A stretch of 39,119 nt of DNA. Source: an uncultured Lachnospiraceae bacterium. Its GTDB lineage: Bacteria; Bacillota; Clostridia; Lachnospirales; Lachnospiraceae. Shown here piece after piece: positions 31,889 through 39,119 of this stretch (position 1 is the stretch's first letter; every line of letters begins with the position of its first letter). A program made the position numbers and the translations under genes. The notes beneath the pieces were generated by a model. It was not told the origin of the DNA and did no database searches. It saw only the letters and a program-made list of their open reading frames with translations. The stretch is from assembly GCA_902786515.1 (NCBI GenBank), contig CADADA010000029.1:1-39119 (forward strand), in the 5' to 3' direction.

Positions 31889-34546
31889 ATGAAATTTAAT
31901 GGACTAACGGACAAAGAAGTAGAAGAGTCTAGAAAGAAGTATGGTTCCAACGAGATACCTGATTCGGAACCTACTACATTTTGGCAGGAATTTAAAGAGA
32001 CGTTTGGTGATCCGATGATTAAGATACTGCTTGCAATTGCAGCGCTTATGATTATTATGTTCTTCTTCGGATATGCTGAAATCTATGAACCACTGGGAAC
32101 AATTGTGGCGGTGCTTATCGTTGCGACTGTATCTGCAAAGACCGGTGTCGCAAGTGACACAAAGTACCGTGAACTGAAAGACAGTGCAGAAAAAGATAAA
32201 TGTAAGGTGCACCGAAATGGTGTAGTGGCAGTTATCAACGTCGATGATGTTGTTGTTGGAGATAAGGTGCTTCTTCAGTCGGGAGACAAGGTTCCGGCAG
32301 ACGGAATACTGGTTTCCGGCAATCTGAAAGTGAATAACTCAGCTTTAAATGGTGAAGTGGAGGAATGTAAAAAGACTGCGGCAGAGGAAAATGTAGAACT
32401 TCCGGAGGATATTACCGGTGATACCTTTGTGGATGCACACTCATTATTCAGAGGTGCGGTAATATTTGATGGAGAAGGTATTCTTGACGTCAGAAAAGTT
32501 GGTCTTAAGACCATGATGGGTAAGATGGCAGAAGAGATGCAGGAGGATGAACCCGATTCACCACTTAAAGTCAAACTTGCAAAACTTGCCGGTCAGATTT
32601 CAACCTTTGGTTATATAGGAGCCACCGTAATTGCGTTATTATATCTTATATATTTTATAGTAAGTGCGGGCGGTGTATCTGCTTATTTTTCACTGGGATT
32701 TGAGCAGATTATTAAAGATGTGGTTGATGCCGTTTCACTGGCAGTAGTTATTATTGTCTGTGCAGTACCTGAAGGACTTCCACTTATGATTTCCCTTGTG
32801 TTGATGCAGAACACCAGTAAGATGCTCGACCATAACGTTTTGGTGCGTAAGGCAGAAGGTATTGAGACAGCAGGTTCACTTAACATTTTATTTAGTGATA
32901 AGACGGGTACCATCACAAAGGGAAGTCTTGAGGTTGTAGAATTTTTCCTTGGAAGTTCAAATGTAATAGACATTCCGGATTTAGGAAAACACGGAAAAGT
33001 AAAGGGACTGATTGACCTTGCAATCGGTAAAAATTCACAGTCAATGTTTGACAATGACCACAAGGTGATTGGTGGTAACGCAACTGATCAGGCTTTGATG
33101 AAGTTCCTCGGTGAAGAAACTTTTAATGCACTTGAAAAAAGCAGCGAGTGTAAGGTGACAAATCATCAGGGATTTAATTCAACCAATAAATTCAGTCAGG
33201 TAAGAATTGAAAATATCGGAAAGACATTGTATAAAGGTGCGCCTGAAAGATTGCTGGCAAATGCAAAGAAGTATCTTGATGAGGATGGTAATGTTAAAGA
33301 TATTGATATGGCTAAACTCAATAAGAAGATAGATGCGCTTGCAGATAAGGCAATGAGAGTGCTTGCATTTGGGTATTCTGAAAAGGATATGACAGAAAAT
33401 GCGATAAATGATGACGTAGTTATAATCGGTCTTGTTGCAATTCGTGATGACGTCCGTGCGGAAGCCAGAGATGCCATTAAGGAAGTGCAGGGGGCAGGAA
33501 TACAGGTAGTAATGATTACCGGTGACCGTTTAGAGACAGCCGTTGCGATTGCAAAGGATGCAGGACTTATACAGAGTGCTGAAGATAAGGCAATTTCTTC
33601 AGCAGAATTAAATAAGATGTCAGATGATGAGGTTAAGGAAATGATTCCTCATATCAGAGTTATTGCAAGAGCTCTTCCGACGGATAAATCCCGTATGGTA
33701 AGACTTTGTCAGGAAATGAATCTCGTTGTCGGTATGACCGGTGACGGTGTTAATGATTCTCCGGCTCTCAAGCGTGCAGATGTCGGATTTGCCATGGGAA
33801 GTGGTACAGAGGCTGCCAAGGAAGCAGGAGAAATCGTTATCCTCGATGATAACTTTAAATCCATCAAGGATGCTATTTTGTATGGTAGAACAATTTATCA
33901 TAATATTTTGAAATTCTGTAAATTCCAGCTTGTAATAAATGTTACGGCTGTGGTAGTAAGTGCGATTGCTCCATTCTTTGGAGTGGAAGAACCGCTTAAG
34001 GTAACGCATTTGTTATTTGTCAATCTGGTTATGGATGGTCTTGGAGCCATCATGCTTGGTAACGAACCGGCACTTGAAAAGTATATGACAGAAAAACCTC
34101 GTCGCAGGGATGAAAGCATTATCAGCAAAGCGATGGCTTCGCAGATTCTTATTATGGCGGCATGGCTGATTATAGTAAGTTTTGTATACCTTAAGCTGCC
34201 ATTTTTTGGGAATATTTTTGAAAATGAAGAGCAGCATTTAACAGGATATTTTGTATTATTCATCGTAAGTGCGCTGTTTAACGGTTTTAATGTCAGAGAT
34301 GAGAAGTACGGAATATTCAAAGGACTTGATGAGAATACAGGATTTTTAAAAGTGTTCTTTACGATTATTCTTGTACAGGCATTGATAGTTAATGCAGCAT
34401 TGGTTCCTGTAAATGTATTTAAGTGGATTGGTGAAATGTTCAGTTGTACTCCATTTGGTATAAAGGGATGGATTACTGTTGTTTTACTGGCAGTTACCAT
34501 GATACCTGTAGATATGGTCAGAAAGATTTTTGTTAAGGGAAAATAG
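31889..34546 (+). CDS. P-type Ca2+-transporting ATPase
   Basis: This 885-residue pump has an N-terminal cation ATPase domain (GLTDKEVEESRKKYGSNEI), a TGE-like actuator loop (here LNGEVEE, where the usual TGE is NGE), and a fourth membrane segment VIIVCAVPEGLPLMISLVLM typical of Ca2+ pumps. The phosphorylated Asp is in SDKTGTIT (about residue 337), and the hinge motifs are MITGDRLETAVAIA and GMTGDGVNDSPALKRADVGFAMG. There are about ten membrane spans. ATG 31889 is chosen because AAAAAAGGAG lies before it. Ca2+ export beside two Ca2+-binding TerD proteins is a meaningful pairing. Confidence 0.9.
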   Translation: MKFNGLTDKEVEESRKKYGSNEIPDSEPTTFWQEFKETFGDPMIKILLAIAALMIIMFFFGYAEIYEPLGTIVAVLIVATVSAKTGVASDTKYRELKDSAEKDKCKVHRNGVVAVINVDDVVVGDKVLLQSGDKVPADGILVSGNLKVNNSALNGEVEECKKTAAEENVELPEDITGDTFVDAHSLFRGAVIFDGEGILDVRKVGLKTMMGKMAEEMQEDEPDSPLKVKLAKLAGQISTFGYIGATVIALLYLIYFIVSAGGVSAYFSLGFEQIIKDVVDAVSLAVVIIVCAVPEGLPLMISLVLMQNTSKMLDHNVLVRKAEGIETAGSLNILFSDKTGTITKGSLEVVEFFLGSSNVIDIPDLGKHGKVKGLIDLAIGKNSQSMFDNDHKVIGGNATDQALMKFLGEETFNALEKSSECKVTNHQGFNSTNKFSQVRIENIGKTLYKGAPERLLANAKKYLDEDGNVKDIDMAKLNKKIDALADKAMRVLAFGYSEKDMTENAINDDVVIIGLVAIRDDVRAEARDAIKEVQGAGIQVVMITGDRLETAVAIAKDAGLIQSAEDKAISSAELNKMSDDEVKEMIPHIRVIARALPTDKSRMVRLCQEMNLVVGMTGDGVNDSPALKRADVGFAMGSGTEAAKEAGEIVILDDNFKSIKDAILYGRTIYHNILKFCKFQLVINVTAVVVSAIAPFFGVEEPLKVTHLLFVNLVMDGLGAIMLGNEPALEKYMTEKPRRRDESIISKAMASQILIMAAWLIIVSFVYLKLPFFGNIFENEEQHLTGYFVLFIVSALFNGFNVRDEKYGIFKGLDENTGFLKVFFTIILVQALIVNAALVPVNVFKWIGEMFSCTPFGIKGWITVVLLAVTMIPVDMVRKIFVKGK

Positions 34547-34550
34547 AAAC

Positions 34551-35297
34551 ATGCATATATTTCATTCGGATTTGGACAACACAATTATATATTCCTATAA
34601 GCATGATATTGGTTCTGATAAGAAAAATGTAGAGATTTATCAGGGGCGTGAGATTTCATTTATAACTTCACGTACCTATGAACTTTTGCAGCAGGTTGTG
34701 GACAGGGTACTTTTTGTACCCACCACAACCAGAACTATAGAACAGTATGAGAGAATTAATCTGGGCATCGGTACGCCTGAGTATGCTTTGGTATGTAATG
34801 GTGGCGTTTTGCTTGAAAGCGGAAAGGAGAATCTTAGCTGGTATGAGGAGTCACGTGCTATGATTCAGGATTCGTCCTGCGAGATAAGACATGCTCTTGA
34901 TTTTCTTGAAAATGATGCCAGACGAAAGTTTGATTTACGGTATATCAGGGAATTGTTCGTGTTTACAAAATGCGGTAATCCGGAAGAGGTTGTATGTGAT
35001 TTGAAAAATACGCTTGATGTATCTCTGGTGGATGTGTTAAATAATGGCGAAAAGGTGTATGTTCTTCCAAAGAATCTGGATAAGGGAACTGCTGTTAAGC
35101 GGTTTAAGGAAAAAGTTGGCGGTGATTTTGTTTTTGCAGCAGGTGACAGTGAATTTGACGTGTCGATGCTTGAAGCTGCCGACCACGGAATTGCACCGGA
35201 AAGTATTAGGGAAAAGTGTAACGAAACTGCGGATATTACATGGATTACTGCAGATGAGCTGCTTGCCGAAAAGGCACTTGAGATGCTCACACAATAA
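34551..35297 (+). CDS. HAD-superfamily phosphatase of the TerD module
   Basis: This 248-residue hydrolase has the HAD nucleophile motif HSDLDNTIIYS (Asp at 7 and 9), a motif II-like VPTTTRTIEQYERI, a conserved Lys region LPKNLDKGTAVKRF, and motif IV FAAGDSEFDVSML. The cap lies between about 85 and 170. HAD proteins of this sort occur in larger TerD-associated gene neighbourhoods as a putative biosynthetic module; the substrate is unknown. The start lies 4 bases after the Ca2+-ATPase stop. Its 3' end overlaps the convergent histidine kinase gene by 11 bases. Confidence 0.8.
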   Translation: MHIFHSDLDNTIIYSYKHDIGSDKKNVEIYQGREISFITSRTYELLQQVVDRVLFVPTTTRTIEQYERINLGIGTPEYALVCNGGVLLESGKENLSWYEESRAMIQDSSCEIRHALDFLENDARRKFDLRYIRELFVFTKCGNPEEVVCDLKNTLDVSLVDVLNNGEKVYVLPKNLDKGTAVKRFKEKVGGDFVFAAGDSEFDVSMLEAADHGIAPESIREKCNETADITWITADELLAEKALEMLTQ

Positions 35298-36024
35298 CCT
35301 CAAACACGATATATCTAATCCCCTCATATGTATGATTTGACACCGTAATATCTCCATTCCTTTTATCCAATTTTTCCTTTAGGATTGACAGTCCAAGACC
35401 GTGTCCTTCTCCTTTTGTTGTAAAGTCTTTTGAGAATATTCCGTTTAAAAACTGTGGAGTGACGTCCGGTCCCGGATTTTCAACGCACAGACGATATTTT
35501 TTTGTACTTTTATCCATAGAAACCGTTACGTATATGGTGTCGTCGGCATTGGAGGCCTCTACCGCGTTATCAAGCAATATACCGGTGATGTCCACCAGTT
35601 CTATATCGGAGCATCTGTTTTTAAATGTGAAATCCCTAAATTGATACTTAATGGAGATTCCCTTAGCGGAGGCTTCATTTTTTTTGCTGTATAAAAGGCT
35701 CGCTAGAAATTTATTTTTGAAATGAATGAACATGTATGTATCCGCATCAGAGTTATCAACTGTAGCGACATATTCATTTAATGCCCGGGACAGGGACTCA
35801 TAGTCGGTACACAACTTAGTCAGATTAGAAATGGATGCAATTTTATTGTTGTATAAATGCTGCTGCTTCCGGATTTGCAAAATTAATTCGTTGTCAAAAT
35901 TCGCATTTTCATCATGCTTTTCTAATATATGTGTCAGTACAATAATTACCAGCAATACTAATATAAATGTAATTATCTCTATTCCGTAAATTTCAATTCT
36001 GAATTTTAACAAATGGTGTATCAT
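35287..36024 (-). CDS. GHKL-type (AgrC-like) sensor histidine kinase
   Basis: This 245-residue sensor kinase has a single N-terminal membrane span (about 17-32, EIITFILVLLVIIVLT), a predicted phospho-acceptor His in QHLYNNKIASISNL, and the GHKL ATPase N-box LLDNAVEAS and G-box GEGHGLGLSIL. True AgrC receptors have six or seven spans, so this short protein may respond to a cytoplasmic or membrane partner rather than a peptide. It lies directly downstream of the LytTR regulator, its probable partner. The pair diverges from csrA. Confidence 0.85.
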   Translation of the reverse strand: MIHHLLKFRIEIYGIEIITFILVLLVIIVLTHILEKHDENANFDNELILQIRKQQHLYNNKIASISNLTKLCTDYESLSRALNEYVATVDNSDADTYMFIHFKNKFLASLLYSKKNEASAKGISIKYQFRDFTFKNRCSDIELVDITGILLDNAVEASNADDTIYVTVSMDKSTKKYRLCVENPGPDVTPQFLNGIFSKDFTTKGEGHGLGLSILKEKLDKRNGDITVSNHTYEGIRYIVFEVIV

Positions 36025-36030
36025 AATTAT

Positions 36031-36735
36031 TTATTCTCCTCTATCGCAAACTGAATCTATGTATTCCCTTCCTAAAGGTATTGTTTCGTTCGTTCCCCGA
36101 ATTTTAACAATCTGTTCTTTTTGACTTATTTCCTGTATGTATTTTTTATTTACCACGTATGACTTATGGCATCTTCCGAAATTCGGAGGCAAAATATTGC
36201 ATAGTGTTTTTAAGTTGTACTGTCTTGAACGGTACTCTCCAAGTTTTGTTGTGTAGTAAAGTATTCGTCCATAAGATTGCACATATATTATATCATTAAA
36301 GTTTAGTTTGATTTGAATCCTGTCTAAAGTTCTTATCGTGAAGCTGCTGTCTGCCAAAAATAGATTGTCTAACTGCCGGAATACATCTTTTTTGCTATAA
36401 GGTTTTGTAAGGTATGCATAGCAATGATATTTGTTTATTGCCGTAAAAATGTGTTCCGGATATCCTGTCACGAATATGATGGGGATATTTTTGTGCCTTG
36501 TGGAGTGTATCATTTTGCTTGCAAAATGAAGTCCATCTGTATTGTCCGGATGCTGACCTATGGAAATATCAAGAAAAAATGCAGAAAATTTTATGGCAGA
36601 GTTTATGTAGGTCATGGCACTTTCTATGTTTGCAGCCATATACACTTTAAATTCTCCACAATATTCTATTATCTGTCTTCCAAGCATTTTTGCCTGCATG
36701 ATATCATCCTCAAGTATCATAATCGAAATTTCCAT
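36031..36735 (-). CDS. LytTR-family (AgrA-like) response regulator
   Basis: This 234-residue regulator has a receiver domain with acidic residues in ILEDD, the phospho-acceptor Asp in FFLDISIG, FVTGYPEH, and the conserved Lys in YLTKPYSKKD. It is followed by a LytTR DNA-binding domain (about 130-234; IIYVQSYGRILYYTT, FGRCHKSYVVNKKYI). ATG 36735 is preferred, with GAGGG nine bases before it; the ATG at 36744 abuts that site. Two LytTR-type direct repeats lie about 65-95 bases upstream, in front of csrA. Confidence 0.85.
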   Translation of the reverse strand: MEISIMILEDDIMQAKMLGRQIIEYCGEFKVYMAANIESAMTYINSAIKFSAFFLDISIGQHPDNTDGLHFASKMIHSTRHKNIPIIFVTGYPEHIFTAINKYHCYAYLTKPYSKKDVFRQLDNLFLADSSFTIRTLDRIQIKLNFNDIIYVQSYGRILYYTTKLGEYRSRQYNLKTLCNILPPNFGRCHKSYVVNKKYIQEISQKEQIVKIRGTNETIPLGREYIDSVCDRGE

Positions 36736-36800
36736 CTTTTTCATCCCTCATCGTAAAATCATTTTTATTTTATCATAAGAATACAATGGTTTGTTTAAAT

Positions 36801-36863
36801 TTCATTACCGTAAAAGTGCAGTTCGTTACCGAAATAGAGAAATCGCAGGGGTAATCTGATAAA
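36801..36863 (+). promoter_or_regulatory. Paired LytTR-type binding sites and csrA promoter
   Basis: TTCATTACCG (36801-36810) and TTCGTTACCG (36822-36831) are direct repeats 21 bases apart, two helical turns, the spacing used by AgrA/ComE-type LytTR dimers. A GATAAA (36858-36863) is placed where a -10 would be if the -35 adjoins the second repeat. The pair lies between the divergent LytTR regulator and csrA, so it could control both. Confidence 0.65.
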
Positions 36864-36916
36864 GTAGACATATGAAACAGATATGTCACAGCGTATCATA
36901 CAAGGAGGTATGGATT

Positions 36917-37192
36917 ATGTTGAAATTGTCCGTAAAACCGGGGGAATATCTGCAAATTGGCGAGGATGTGAAAGTGATTTTCACAGGGGGATCCTCTAAC
37001 AATTTGAGAGTTCTGGTGGATGCACCAAAGGAATTGAATATTGCGAGAAGCAGGGCTTTGGAGAAGCATGGTCTTGTGGATAAGAATGAGGGCAGACGCT
37101 ATGAAAGGGACAGAGATTTATCCATCGAGGCGAAGGAAAAAATCAGAGCTATTATCATGGAAGATAAAAAGAAGTCGGGGTTTGATTTTTAA
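36917..37192 (+). CDS. csrA: CsrA-family RNA-binding regulator, extended
   Basis: This 91-residue protein matches CsrA over its first 50 residues: MLKLSVKPGEYLQIGEDVKV, VLVDAPKELNIARSRALEK, including the conserved Gly-Glu, Ile-Gly, DAPK and the Arg after IA. A charged tail of about 40 residues (EGRRYERDRDLSIEAKEKI) is additional; classical CsrA proteins have 60-75. Residues 5-7 are SVK where classical proteins have T/S-R-R/K. CsrA binds GGA motifs in mRNA leaders and blocks translation. AAGGAGG (36902-36908) selects ATG 36917. Flagellin lies downstream, the classic target. Confidence 0.85.
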   Translation: MLKLSVKPGEYLQIGEDVKVIFTGGSSNNLRVLVDAPKELNIARSRALEKHGLVDKNEGRRYERDRDLSIEAKEKIRAIIMEDKKKSGFDF

Positions 37193-37249
37193 TTTTGTGA
37201 TAATAATGCGTGCCGGCCATGGGGGCGTGCTTATTATATAGTAACACGT

Positions 37250-37295
37250 CGGGGAACGGATTCCCGGACAAATAAAATTTTTATTTACACGGAGG
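37250..37295 (+). promoter_or_regulatory. CsrA-binding site pair in the flagellin leader
   Basis: ACGGA occurs at 37256-37260 and again at 37289-37293. The first lies in the loop of a hairpin formed by GGGAA (37252-37256) and TTCCC (37261-37265), loop CGGA. The second is the Shine-Dalgarno itself (CACGGAGGT). One site in a hairpin and one over the ribosome site is how CsrA represses hag in Bacillus. Confidence 0.7.
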
Positions 37296-37303
37296 TAGAT
37301 ATT

Positions 37304-39088
37304 ATGGTAGTACAGCACAATATGCAGGCGATTAATGCCAACAGAATGTTAAACGTTACTTCAGGAGCACAGGCAAAGTCAACGGAGAAGTTGTCTTCAG
37401 GTTACAGAATCAACAGAGCAGCAGACGATGCAGCAGGTCTTTCTATTTCAGAGAAGATGAGAAAACAGATTAAAGGCCTTTCACAGGCTTCTAAGAATGC
37501 AGAGGATGGAGTATCTTGTGTACAGACAGCTGAAGGTGCATTGAATGAGATTCATTCAATGTTACAGAGAATGAACGAATTGGCTGTTCAGTCTTCAAAT
37601 GAGACTAACTCAGAATCTGACCGTAAGGCGATTCAGGACGAAATTAATCAGTTGACAACTGAGATTGATAGAGTTTCTGAGACAACAAAGTTCAATGAAA
37701 CATATCTTTTGAAGGGTTCTGGGGATAAGAGTGCTAAGGTTAAGGCTGAGGCAACGATTGGTGCGACTGGATCAGAGAAAACACAGAAGGCAACAACTGT
37801 TGCAGCTAAGGGAAATATCTTTGAAGGAACTATCAAAGATGGAAACACTAACTTAGGTGATGGAACGGAAGATATTGCTACTGTTACATATAAAGATGGT
37901 GATGGAAAGACTAGAACTAAGGATGTTACATTTAAGGTTGGACAGGATGCAGAAGGAACAGCGGCAAATCTTGCTAAAGCTATTGGTGAAGATGATGAAC
38001 TTGGTAAATTATTTACAGGAAGTGCTGATGGTGCAAAATTAAGTGTAGAATCTAAGCTGGATGGTAATAAAACTGATAGTACAAAGAATGCGGTTACAGG
38101 AATTACTTTTAAATCAGCAGAAGCGTCACAATTGAAAACACAGTTTGATAGTACTAATACTATAAATGCTGTGGGAGAGTCAGTAGAGTTCACATTGTCA
38201 GATGTAACAACTGATACAACAAATCCAACACTTAAGATTTCAGCTGGTAATTCAATAACTATTGATGGTAAGACGTATACTTATGATCCAAATAAGCAAG
38301 CAAATTCAACTGATAAAGCAGACTCGTTTAAGTCATTACAGGATTTGCAAGATTTATTAGGAAGTGACTATGAGGTTTCATTGTCTTATGTACAGACTGT
38401 AAAAACACAAGATTATAAGGATGGAGTAAAAGATGGTGAGGCAGTAGTTGTAAAGGAAACATATGCGGCGGATCCTACAAAGTATAAAAGTACTGATCCA
38501 GTGGGACAGACTTTTGCAGTAGGTAATTTTAAGAAGGCAGGTGGTTCTGCATTAGCAAAAACTGATATTGAGAATGATCCAGCTACATTAACTGGTAGTG
38601 GGAATGAGACTCAAAGAGTAGTAACGGATAAGCAGGTTGTCCTTAATATAGCTCGTAAAGCTGATGTAGACGTAACAGATGCTCTTAAACTTGACCTTCA
38701 GGTAGGTGCTGACGGAACAGAAGAGAACAAGATTTCTGTAGAAATCGACGCTATGAGCGCAAGAGGATTAGGAATTGACGGTTTGAAAGTTGATGGAGCA
38801 GACAGCAAGAATGCAGATGCAGCCATTGATACAATCGCAAGTGCTATACAGAAGGTATCTGACCAGCGTTCAGCACTCGGTGCAGTTCAGAACAGATTAG
38901 AGCATACAATATCAAATCTTGATAACGTAGTAGAGAACACAACATCAGCTGAATCACGTATCAGAGATACAGATATGGCAGAAGAGATGGTTAACTACTC
39001 TAAGAATAACATTCTTGCTCAGGCAGGTCAGTCAATGCTTGCACAGGCAAATCAGTCAACACAGGGTGTATTATCACTCCTTGGCTAA
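37304..39088 (+). CDS. hag: Flagellin
   Basis: This 594-residue flagellin has conserved ends: N-terminal [19 protein letters not shown] with [20 protein letters not shown] and [14 protein letters not shown], and C-terminal [19 protein letters not shown] with [14 protein letters not shown] and ending VLSLLG. The middle (about 140-480) is a long Lys/Asp/Thr-rich, Cys-free surface domain specific to this strain type. The N-terminal D1 segment that contacts TLR5 looks intact. There is no signal peptide, as expected for type III export. CGGAGG precedes ATG 37304. I could not identify a clear sigma-28 promoter between csrA and this gene, so it may be co-transcribed with csrA. Confidence 0.95.
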   Translation: MVVQHNMQAINANRMLNVTSGAQAKSTEKLSSGYRINRAADDAAGLSISEKMRKQIKGLSQASKNAEDGVSCVQTAEGALNEIHSMLQRMNELAVQSSNETNSESDRKAIQDEINQLTTEIDRVSETTKFNETYLLKGSGDKSAKVKAEATIGATGSEKTQKATTVAAKGNIFEGTIKDGNTNLGDGTEDIATVTYKDGDGKTRTKDVTFKVGQDAEGTAANLAKAIGEDDELGKLFTGSADGAKLSVESKLDGNKTDSTKNAVTGITFKSAEASQLKTQFDSTNTINAVGESVEFTLSDVTTDTTNPTLKISAGNSITIDGKTYTYDPNKQANSTDKADSFKSLQDLQDLLGSDYEVSLSYVQTVKTQDYKDGVKDGEAVVVKETYAADPTKYKSTDPVGQTFAVGNFKKAGGSALAKTDIENDPATLTGSGNETQRVVTDKQVVLNIARKADVDVTDALKLDLQVGADGTEENKISVEIDAMSARGLGIDGLKVDGADSKNADAAIDTIASAIQKVSDQRSALGAVQNRLEHTISNLDNVVENTTSAESRIRDTDMAEEMVNYSKNNILAQAGQSMLAQANQSTQGVLSLLG

Positions 39089-39119
39089 TGATTTTATACA
39101 AAGGTGGAGAAGTCTTAAG

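Noticed and set aside
33898..34584. 228-codon minus-strand frame opposite the Ca2+-ATPase
   Set aside because: It is a shadow of a strongly conserved coding region with no family resemblance or ribosome site of its own.
37193..37303. Sigma-28-type flagellin promoter
   Set aside because: I looked for TAAA and CCGATAA-like boxes at the right spacing and found none convincing.
37648..38193. 181-codon minus-strand frame opposite the flagellin variable domain
   Set aside because: Its hydrophobic Ser/Val-rich composition is the complement of the Lys/Asp/Thr-rich flagellin; no start signals are seen.
1..39119. tRNA or rRNA genes
   Set aside because: I did not see GTTCGA-x-TC T-loops in cloverleaf context, or rRNA sequence, on either strand.

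Overview
The window looks like chromosome from a low-GC, motile Firmicute, most likely a Lachnospiraceae gut anaerobe (Roseburia/Agathobacter/Lachnospira-like). The grounds are A+T-rich sequence, strong AGGAGG-type ribosome sites, TTG/GTG starts, an NrtR-controlled NAD salvage operon, a Bacillus/Clostridium-style YceG-TelA-TerD stress module, and a csrA-flagellin locus. The genus is inferred from gene content only.

Region 1 (1-9800) is accessory DNA. After a HAD-phosphatase fragment comes a tight eight-gene plus-strand operon (568-8990): a radical SAM enzyme, a butirosin-BtrH-like protein, a CYTH triphosphatase-like protein, a PfkB kinase, an NTP_transf_5 nucleotidyltransferase, and a three-gene ABC-2 exporter. 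It has the layout of a small specialised-metabolite or modified-peptide pathway with its own exporter, and I cannot match it to a described system. A decayed ISL3-type transposase closes the region.

Region 2 (9875-18360) is mostly core metabolism. It holds an epimerase and a phosphodiesterase-tyrS operon whose leader contains a tyrosine-rich 36-codon ORF, a terminator and several competing hairpins. An XRE regulator follows, then nrtR-pncA-pncB. An AAA/DUF4143 ATPase interrupts the NAD operon between pncA and pncB. Two arrays of exactly 33-bp tandem repeats sit in front of this ATPase and behind pncB.

Region 3 (18600-22900) is an island of small selfish or defence-like genes. Two direct copies (about 360 bp each) of a type I toxin-antitoxin unit bracket a HipA-like kinase, a HipA-N-like/HTH partner, and two zinc-ribbon proteins. 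Each unit has a minus-strand holin-like toxin of 37 or 34 aa and a plus-strand antisense RNA with its own promoter and terminator. A decayed beta-helix gene abuts the left copy.

Region 4 (23000-27050) holds a SulP anion transporter, trmB, a thioredoxin, and a compact two-gene pair with an ADP-ribosyltransferase-like product that may be another toxin-antitoxin system.

Region 5 (27079-35297) is a tellurite/stress-type module: YceG-like, TelA-like, two TerD proteins, a P-type Ca2+-ATPase and a HAD phosphatase. Region 6 (35287-39119) is a flagellar regulatory locus. A minus-strand GHKL kinase/LytTR regulator pair diverges from csrA, with two LytTR-type direct repeats in the shared promoter region. 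The flagellin leader downstream carries two ACGGA motifs, one in a hairpin loop and one in the ribosome site, matching the known CsrA-flagellin control logic.
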